Assembly: GCF_002291145.1 (NCBI RefSeq)
Contig: NZ_NTGE01000014.1
Coordinates: 1-64,000, forward strand
Direction of reading: 5' to 3'
DNA: 64,000 nt
Source: Streptomyces sp. SA15
GTDB taxonomy: Bacteria > Actinomycetota > Actinomycetes > Streptomycetales > Streptomycetaceae
The notes under the pieces are model-generated. The model saw nothing but the letters and a program-made list of their open reading frames with translations. It made no database searches and was not told the origin of the DNA. A program made the position numbers and the translations under genes. This document shows positions 58,737 through 64,000 of the stretch, piece by piece (positions within the stretch are counted from its first letter, which is position 1; each line of letters opens with the position of its first letter).

Positions 58737-59591
58737 TCAGGAGGTCGACCCGCCCTGCTTCTCCAGCAGCTCCCTGAAGTCCTCGGTGTCACCGGCCGGG
58801 GGCCGCTCGGCGGAGACCTTCACGCCGTAGTCGCTGTAGTGGGCCGTCTGGGTCAGCTCGCCGTTCGCCGTCCGGCCCTTCTCGACCTTCTTGACCAGCA
58901 GGTCCTGGTCGTTGACCCAGATGTCGACGGTCTCGGTGGTGACGCCGGCGTGCTGGAGCTGTTTCCTCAGCTCCGCGTCGGCGACATCCGCCACCGCCAC
59001 CGTGCCGGAGTAGTGCGTGGTGGCCTGTCCGTCCACCGTCTCCTCGCCGACCTTCCGCACGTCCTCGGAGTCCAGCAGCAGCTTCACCGACTGGTTCGGC
59101 GTGGTGTTGCGCAGCTGGTCCGCGAGGTTGGCGCCGCCCCCGCCGAGGGCCTCGAGATCGTCGTACGCGTACTTGATCCAGTGCTTGCCGCCGGCCTTCT
59201 CGGCGAACGCGTCGCCCATCCGCGCGTAGTAGGCGTCGGACAGATAGCGGGCCTGCATCGAGGTGATGCCGAGTCGGCGCATCGCCTCGGCCGTGGTGCC
59301 GCCGGTGTACGTGATCGTCAGGGCGCCGGTGAGGCCGTCGCCCCAGCCGAGGGCACCGTCGGCCTCGATGGACAGCTCGGTGCCCATGACCGTCGTGGAC
59401 CGTACCCGGGCCGATTCGGCGCGGTCGGTGGACCGCTCGGCGGAACGCAGGGCCGTACGGGAGACGGGGCTCGCCCCGCGGTCCCCGTCGGGCTCCTGGG
59501 AGGAGCCGGAGGAAGTACAGGAGGTACACCCCGCCAGCGTGGCCGCCACCGCGGCCGCGAGGGCGACGCGGCGCCCGCCCGTGCACTTCAT
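58737..59591 (-). CDS. Lipoprotein, LppX/LprAFG-like, related to its neighbour
   Basis: The product has 284 residues from ATG 59591 (MKCTGGRRVALAAAVAATLA), with GGGGGA upstream. The lipobox LAGC is perfect, with Cys22. It shares with the neighbouring lipoprotein the segments VRKVGEETVDGQATTHYSGT and TVDIWVNDQDLLVKKVEKG, so the two are divergent duplicates. It is transcribed toward rplJ and lies downstream of rplA. Confidence 0.85.
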   Translation of the reverse strand: MKCTGGRRVALAAAVAATLAGCTSCTSSGSSQEPDGDRGASPVSRTALRSAERSTDRAESARVRSTTVMGTELSIEADGALGWGDGLTGALTITYTGGTTAEAMRRLGITSMQARYLSDAYYARMGDAFAEKAGGKHWIKYAYDDLEALGGGGANLADQLRNTTPNQSVKLLLDSEDVRKVGEETVDGQATTHYSGTVAVADVADAELRKQLQHAGVTTETVDIWVNDQDLLVKKVEKGRTANGELTQTAHYSDYGVKVSAERPPAGDTEDFRELLEKQGGSTS

Positions 59592-59669
59592 ACGTCCCCC
59601 TGTGCCATTGCCCTGTCCGCACGCTAACCCAGGCCACGGCACCCACGGGAACGGAACCCACACACGGGA

Positions 59670-59703
59670 ACGGGCCCCGCACCTCGGAAGGTGCGGGGCC
59701 CGT
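59670..59703 (-). terminator. Terminator of the rplK-rplA operon
   Basis: A perfect 15-bp stem with a four-base loop (arms 59670-59684 and 59689-59703) lies 34 bases after the rplA stop and separates it from the lipoprotein genes. There is no U tract. Confidence 0.8.
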
Positions 59704-59736
59704 CGCCGACTGGGCGAGCCGGCAGGCTCGGCCCGG

Positions 59737-60462
59737 TCAGACAGCTGCCGGGTCCTCCTCGACGAGGAGGTTGCGGGTGCGGTTCGGGTCGACGGGAATG
59801 CCGGGGCCGATCGTGGTGCTGATCGCGGCCTTCTTGATGTAGCGACCCTTGGCGGCGGACGGCTTCAGACGGAGGATCTCCTCCAGCGCCGCGCCGTAGT
59901 TCTCCACCAGCTTGGTGTCGTCGAAGGACGACTTGCCGATGATGAAGTGCAGGTTCGAGTGCTTGTCGACGCGGAACTCGATCTTGCCGCCCTTGATCTC
60001 GGTCACGGCCTTGGCCACGTCCGGGGTCACGGTGCCGGTCTTCGGGTTCGGCATCAGACCACGCGGGCCGAGGACGCGGCCGAGGCGGCCGACCTTGCCC
60101 ATGAGGTCCGGGGTGGCGACAACGGCGTCGAAGTCCAGACGGCCCTTCGACACCTCGTCGATCAGCTCGTCGGCGCCGATGATGTCGGCGCCCGCGGCAC
60201 GAGCGGCCTCGGCACGGTCACCGGTCGCGAAGACCAGGACCCGGGCGGTCTTACCGGTGCCGTGCGGGAGGTTCACGGTGCCACGGACCATCTGGTCGGC
60301 CTTGCGCGGGTCGACACCCAGACGGAAGGCGACCTCGACGGTGCCGTCGAACTTGGTCGTGGAGGTCTCCTTGGCGAGACGGACGGCCTCGAGCGGGGCG
60401 TACAGCTTCTCCCGGTCGATCTTGGCGTCCGCAGCGCGGAGAGCCTTGCTGCGCTTGCTCAC
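59737..60462 (-). CDS. rplA: 50S ribosomal protein L1
   Basis: L1 (241 residues from GTG 60462, [20 protein letters not shown]) forms the mobile L1 stalk at the E site. AGGAGC precedes the start. Signature: [15 protein letters not shown]. The in-frame ORF to 60540 is in the intergenic region. It is downstream of rplK by 97 bases. Confidence 0.98.
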   Translation of the reverse strand: MSKRSKALRAADAKIDREKLYAPLEAVRLAKETSTTKFDGTVEVAFRLGVDPRKADQMVRGTVNLPHGTGKTARVLVFATGDRAEAARAAGADIIGADELIDEVSKGRLDFDAVVATPDLMGKVGRLGRVLGPRGLMPNPKTGTVTPDVAKAVTEIKGGKIEFRVDKHSNLHFIIGKSSFDDTKLVENYGAALEEILRLKPSAAKGRYIKKAAISTTIGPGIPVDPNRTRNLLVEEDPAAV

Positions 60463-60559
60463 AACTGCTCCTGTGTGTTCGATAAGGAGTCGTGGTACGG
60501 GCCGAGCAGGCCCTGCCACGTGCGGCCTCGCGAGCCGCATGGATCTACGAAGGTGGGGT

Positions 60560-60994
60560 TCAGCCCTCGACCGTGATGCCCATGGAACGCGCGGTACCGG
60601 CGATGATCTTCGCGGCGGCGTCCAGGTCGTTGGCGTTGAGGTCGGGCATCTTGGTGGTGGCGATCTCGCGGACCTGCGCCTGGGTGATCTTGGCGACCTT
60701 GGTCTTGTGCGGCTCGCCGGAGCCCTTCTCCACGCCCGCGGCCTTGAGGATCATCTTGGCGGCCGGCGGCGTCTTGGTGATGAAGGTGAAGGAGCGGTCC
60801 TCGTAGACCGTGATCTCCACCGGGATGACCCAACCGCGCTGCGACTCGGTCGCGGCGTTGTAGGCCTTGCAGAACTCCATGATGTTGACGCCGTGCTGAC
60901 CCAGCGCCGGGCCGACCGGCGGGGCCGGGTTGGCGGCGCCGGCCTGGATCTGGAGCTTGATGAGCCCCGTGACCTTCTTCTTCTTGGGAGGCAT
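60560..60994 (-). CDS. rplK: 50S ribosomal protein L11
   Basis: L11 (144 residues) binds the GTPase-associated rRNA, the thiostrepton target, and is required for the stringent response through RelA. Start [20 protein letters not shown]; signature [20 protein letters not shown]. It has probably its own promoter, since a strong terminator lies between nusG and rplK. Confidence 0.99.
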
Positions 60995-61096
60995 TGCTCT
61001 CCGGGTCCTTTCGATTCGGGTCTACCCCCACCCGGGTCGCGTCCCGGCTGAAGGCATACCGCACAACGATAACGGGTATAGATGCGCGGCTAAAAA

Positions 61097-61142
61097 CCGA
61101 GCAGGTCAGACGAGCTTTTGACAGCCCGTCTGACCTGGTCGG
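61097..61142 (-). terminator. Rho-independent terminator downstream of nusG
   Basis: The arms 61097-61112 and 61127-61142 pair over 16 positions with one mismatch, and a UUUUU run follows on the minus-strand transcript. It lies 22 bases after the nusG stop. A canonical U tract is uncommon in this genome's other terminators. Confidence 0.85.
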
Positions 61143-61163
61143 AAGCGGTACGTCCAGGAAGAA

Positions 61164-61988
61164 CTAGTTCTTCTGGATCTGGTCGAAGGAGAGCTCGACC
61201 GGCGTCTCACGGCCGAAGATCTCCACGAGACCCTTGACCTTCTTCGAGTCGGCGTTGATCTCGTTGATGGTGGCCTGCAGCGTGGCGAACGGGCCGTCGG
61301 TGACGGTGACCGAGTCGCCCACCTCGAAGTCCAGCACCTGGACCTCGACCTTGCGCTGCGGAGCCGGCTTGCCCTCGGCCTCGGCGGCCTCGCGGGCGGC
61401 CTTCTCCTCGGCCTCCGGGGCGAGCATCTTGACGATCTCGTCCAGGGTCAGGGGGTAGGGGTCGTAGGCGTTGCCCACGAAGCCGGTGACGCCGGGGGTG
61501 TTGCGGACGACGCCCCAGGACTCGTTCGTCAGGTCCATGCGCACCAGCACGTAGCCGGGGAGCTTGTTCTGGCGGATGGTCTTGCGGTCGCCGTTCTTGA
61601 TCTGGACGACCTCTTCCTGCGGCACCTCGGCCTGGAAGATGTAGTCCTCGACGTTCAGCGAGACGGCGCGCTGCTCGAGGTTGGTCTTCACGCGGTTCTC
61701 GTAACCGGCGTAGGTGTGGATGACGTACCACTCGCCGGGCAGGGTCCGCAGCTCCTCGCGCAGGGCGGCGACGGGGTCGACGGGCTCGGCCTCTTCTTCC
61801 TCGTCGGCCTCTGCCTCGTCCTCGACGTGTACGGCGGCTTCCTCGGCGGGCTCGCTCGCCTCGGCGTCGGCAGCCTCGACCTCGTCCAGGTCCTCGTCCG
61901 CACCTTCGACGATGTCGAGCTCGTCTTCCACGGACTCGACGTCCTGCCCGCGTGGCTCAACGGCGTCGTTCAGGTTCTGGTCAGACAC
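61164..61988 (-). CDS. nusG: Transcription termination/antitermination protein NusG
   Basis: The product has 274 residues. An acidic, low-complexity extension (about 1-90, Asp/Glu/Ala-rich) precedes the NGN domain ([40 protein letters not shown]) and the C-terminal KOW domain ([20 protein letters not shown]). It binds the RNA polymerase clamp and links it to ribosomal S10 or Rho. The extension is usual in Streptomyces and absent from E. coli NusG. It is downstream of secE by 81 bases. Confidence 0.98.
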   Translation of the reverse strand: MSDQNLNDAVEPRGQDVESVEDELDIVEGADEDLDEVEAADAEASEPAEEAAVHVEDEAEADEEEEAEPVDPVAALREELRTLPGEWYVIHTYAGYENRVKTNLEQRAVSLNVEDYIFQAEVPQEEVVQIKNGDRKTIRQNKLPGYVLVRMDLTNESWGVVRNTPGVTGFVGNAYDPYPLTLDEIVKMLAPEAEEKAAREAAEAEGKPAPQRKVEVQVLDFEVGDSVTVTDGPFATLQATINEINADSKKVKGLVEIFGRETPVELSFDQIQKN

Positions 61989-62069
61989 GGTGGCTGCTTC
62001 TTCCTGGATACATAGGGGTGGAACATGCGAAAGGAGCGCCGGTAACCCGCGGCGCCCTTCGCTCTTTGC

Positions 62070-62357
62070 TCAGCCGAAGACGTACTTGGCGGCGTGGTCG
62101 AGTCCATAGTCAATCACGGTCACCAGGCCGATCATGATGATGACGAAGATGATCACCACGGTCGTGTATGTCGTCAGCTGGTTGCGCGTGGGCCAGACGA
62201 CCTTGCGGAGCTCCGCGACGATCTGGCGGTAGAAGAGCGCGAGGCGCTTCAGCGGGCCCTTCTTGGCGCGCTTGCCACCCTTACGGGTCTTCTTCTTGGA
62301 CTCCGGCGCCTCGTCCTGGGCATCAGGCATGTCGATGGAGCCCACGGCGTCCGTCAC
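62070..62357 (-). CDS. secE: Preprotein translocase subunit SecE
   Basis: This 95-residue protein has a Lys-rich cytoplasmic N-terminus, the conserved amphipathic segment YRQIVAELRKVVWPTRNQL and one membrane helix (TVVIIFVIIMIGLVTVIDYG). It clamps SecY in the translocon. It is transcribed with nusG and lies 112 bases downstream of tRNA-Trp. Confidence 0.97.
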   Translation of the reverse strand: MTDAVGSIDMPDAQDEAPESKKKTRKGGKRAKKGPLKRLALFYRQIVAELRKVVWPTRNQLTTYTTVVIIFVIIMIGLVTVIDYGLDHAAKYVFG

Positions 62358-62469
62358 TCGTCCTCACCTGATTCCGGGTCGTGGCCGTGCCGCGCCCGGT
62401 CTGAGCCGCACGGCGGTGCATTGCTGTACGTACATGCGCACACACACATCCTGGCTGAGGAGTGTGTAG

Positions 62470-62542
62470 CAGGGCCGGAGGGACTTGAACCCCCAACCGC
62501 TGGTTTTGGAGACCAGTGCTCTACCAATTGAGCTACGACCCT
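62470..62542 (-). tRNA. tRNA-Trp (CCA anticodon)
   Basis: The minus-strand product is 73 bases including the discriminator G. The acceptor AGGGTCG pairs with CGGCCCT, D arm GCTC..GAGC, anticodon stem CTGGT/ACCAG with loop CTCCAAA (anticodon CCA), and T arm GGGGGTTCAAGTCCCTC. CCA is not encoded. It lies upstream of secE in the same direction, the conserved streptomycete order. Confidence 0.97.
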
Positions 62543-62837
62543 TTGTGTGCCCCCCAACGTACCGCATCCAACCGGGTGCTCGGTGTGCACCGGTTGAGCG
62601 CGAGCTGTTGAAGGCCAACGAGGTGAGAGTGTACGTGTTCCGGGGCCGGTCGTCGAACAGAAAGTAGCCCGTAGGGGCTTCGCGGAGGGAAGAACGGCGG
62701 CGCAGCGGCGGAAGATCGGCCGAAGATCGCCCTGGCCGCGAGCGGGTTCCGGACGGGTGTTCTGGGGTTTGCCCGCACATGTTCAGTCTGTGAAACCCGC
62801 GTGCCGGGTGAGTTTCCGGTCTGAAACGATGGGCCCC

Positions 62838-64000
62838 ATGAGCGCTGCAATCCCACCCACCGAGCGCCGGGTCTCCGCCCGAGTCGGCGCGATCTCCGAG
62901 TCCGCCACCCTCGCCGTGGACGCCAAGGCCAAGGCCCTCAAGGCCGCCGGGCGTCCGGTGATCGGCTTCGGCGCCGGCGAGCCCGACTTCCCGACCCCGG
63001 ACTACATCGTCGAGGCCGCCATCGAGGCCTGCAAGAACCCGAAGTACCACCGCTACACGCCGGCCGGCGGCCTGCCCGAGCTGAAGGCCGCGCTCGCCGC
63101 GAAGACCCTGCGTGACTCCGGCTACGAGCCGGACGTCTCCCAGATCCTGGTCACCAACGGCGGCAAGCAGGCGATCTACGAGGCCTTCGCCGCGATCCTG
63201 GACCCGGGCGACGAGGTCATCGTCCCGGCCCCGTACTGGACGACCTACCCCGAGTCGATCCGCCTCGCGGGCGGCGTCCCGGTCGAGGTGGTCGCCGACG
63301 AGACGACCGGCTACCGCGTCTCGGTCGAGCAGCTGGAGGCGGCCCGTACGGACCGGACGAAGGTCGTCCTCTTCGTGTCGCCGTCCAACCCGACGGGCGC
63401 GGTCTACAGCGAGGCCGAGACCGAGGCGATCGGCCGCTGGGCCGTCGAGCACGGCCTCTGGGTGCTGACCGACGAGATCTACGAGCACCTGGTCTACGGC
63501 GACGCGGCGTCCGTCTCCCTGCCGGCCCTCCTGCCCGAGCTGCGCGACAAGTGCATCGTCGTCAACGGCGTGGCGAAGACGTACGCCATGACGGGCTGGC
63601 GCGTGGGCTGGATCATCGGCCCGAAGGACGTCGTCAAGGCGGCCACGAACCTGCAGTCGCACGCCACGTCGAACGTCTCGAACGTGGCCCAGGCCGCCGC
63701 CCTCGCCGCCGTCTCCGGCAACCTGGACGCGGTCGCGAAGATGCGCGAGGCTTTCGACCGGCGTCGCAAGACGATCGTGCGGATGCTGAACGAGATCGAC
63801 GGCGTTCTCTGCCCCGAGCCCGAAGGCGCCTTCTACGCCTACCCCTCGGTGAAGGGCCTGCTGGGCAAGGAGATCCGCGGCAAGCGCCCGCAGGACACGG
63901 TCGAGCTGGCCGCGCTGATCCTGGAGGAGGCCGAGGTCGCGGTCGTCCCGGGCGAGGCCTTCGGCACGCCGGGCTACCTGCGGCTGTCGTACGCCCTGGG
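62838..64000 (+). CDS. aspC: Aspartate aminotransferase (class I/II, PLP), 3' end cut by window edge
   Basis: The 387 codons present start [20 protein letters not shown] at ATG 62838; an ATG three codons upstream is possible. The PLP enzyme transfers the amino group between aspartate and 2-oxoglutarate. Seen: [13 protein letters not shown], the phosphate-site [23 protein letters not shown], the Asp and Tyr in [12 protein letters not shown], and the Schiff-base Lys in [15 protein letters not shown]. The family is class Ib. It is divergent from the tRNA-Trp/secE unit; 295 bases separate them. Confidence 0.95.
   Translation, partial: MSAAIPPTERRVSARVGAISESATLAVDAKAKALKAAGRPVIGFGAGEPDFPTPDYIVEAAIEACKNPKYHRYTPAGGLPELKAALAAKTLRDSGYEPDVSQILVTNGGKQAIYEAFAAILDPGDEVIVPAPYWTTYPESIRLAGGVPVEVVADETTGYRVSVEQLEAARTDRTKVVLFVSPSNPTGAVYSEAETEAIGRWAVEHGLWVLTDEIYEHLVYGDAASVSLPALLPELRDKCIVVNGVAKTYAMTGWRVGWIIGPKDVVKAATNLQSHATSNVSNVAQAAALAAVSGNLDAVAKMREAFDRRRKTIVRMLNEIDGVLCPEPEGAFYAYPSVKGLLGKEIRGKRPQDTVELAALILEEAEVAVVPGEAFGTPGYLRLSYAL

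Noticed and set aside
62364..63662. 432-codon minus-strand frame through tRNA-Trp and the aminotransferase gene
   Set aside because: It crosses a tRNA gene and is antisense to conserved PLP-enzyme motifs.

Overview
This window is a piece of a high-GC actinobacterial chromosome, almost certainly Streptomyces. The signs are very high third-position GC, GTG and TTG starts, DUF397, DUF5753 and mycosin families, an rpoB starting with TTG, an alpha operon without rpsD, and the order secE-nusG-rplK-rplA-(two lipoproteins)-rplJ-rplL-rpoB-rpoC ... rpsL-rpsG-fusA-tuf ... rpsJ to truA. The species cannot be read from the sequence alone.

Core block 1 (1-19,120). A partial membrane glycosyltransferase-like gene and a membrane-anchored protein precede the ribosomal superoperon, which is on the minus strand. 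In transcription order it reads S10 (rpsJ, rplC, rplD, rplW, rplB, rpsS, rplV, rpsC, rplP, rpmC, rpsQ), spc (rplN, rplX, rplE, rpsZ, rpsH, rplF, rplR, rpsE, rpmD, rplO), secY-adk-map, then infA, rpmJ, rpsM, rpsK, rpoA, rplQ, truA. Many junctions are one-base stop/start overlaps. Strong hairpins sit in the larger gaps.

Accessory block (about 19,500-42,500), between the S10 and str operons. It begins with a plus-strand defence pair: a 664-residue GHKL ATPase fused to a PD-(D/E)XK nuclease resembling Shedu/DUF4263, then a single-chain Type ISP restriction-modification enzyme (nuclease, DEAH translocase, adenine methylase, specificity region). A decayed vapBC toxin-antitoxin remnant follows. Next is a minus-strand type VII (ESX) satellite locus: two helical or WXG-containing proteins, a mycosin protease, a 150-residue protein, a 725-residue protein and two tandem Cys-rich membrane-anchored paralogues. 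No EccB/C/D/E genes are visible. Plus-strand remnants follow, with an in-frame stop and apparent frameshifts, then a T7SS-associated protein. The block ends with a whiJ/abaA-like regulatory trio (DUF5753 regulator, DUF397 protein, frameshifted RsbW-like ATPase), a winged-helix/zinc-ribbon protein, a Uma2-family protein and an acyltransferase-3 membrane protein.

Core block 2 (42,689-64,000). This holds the str operon (rpsL-rpsG-fusA-tuf), a DUF1707-type membrane protein, rpoC, rpoB, rplL, rplJ, two related lipoproteins, rplA, rplK, nusG, secE, tRNA-Trp (all minus) and the start of an aspartate aminotransferase gene (plus).

The most unusual items are the GHKL-nuclease gene paired with the Type ISP enzyme, a two-stem leader element shared by the S10 and str operons (24 of 25 bases identical in its core), a 59-bp near-perfect hairpin between map and adk, and the cluster of decaying T7SS-type genes.
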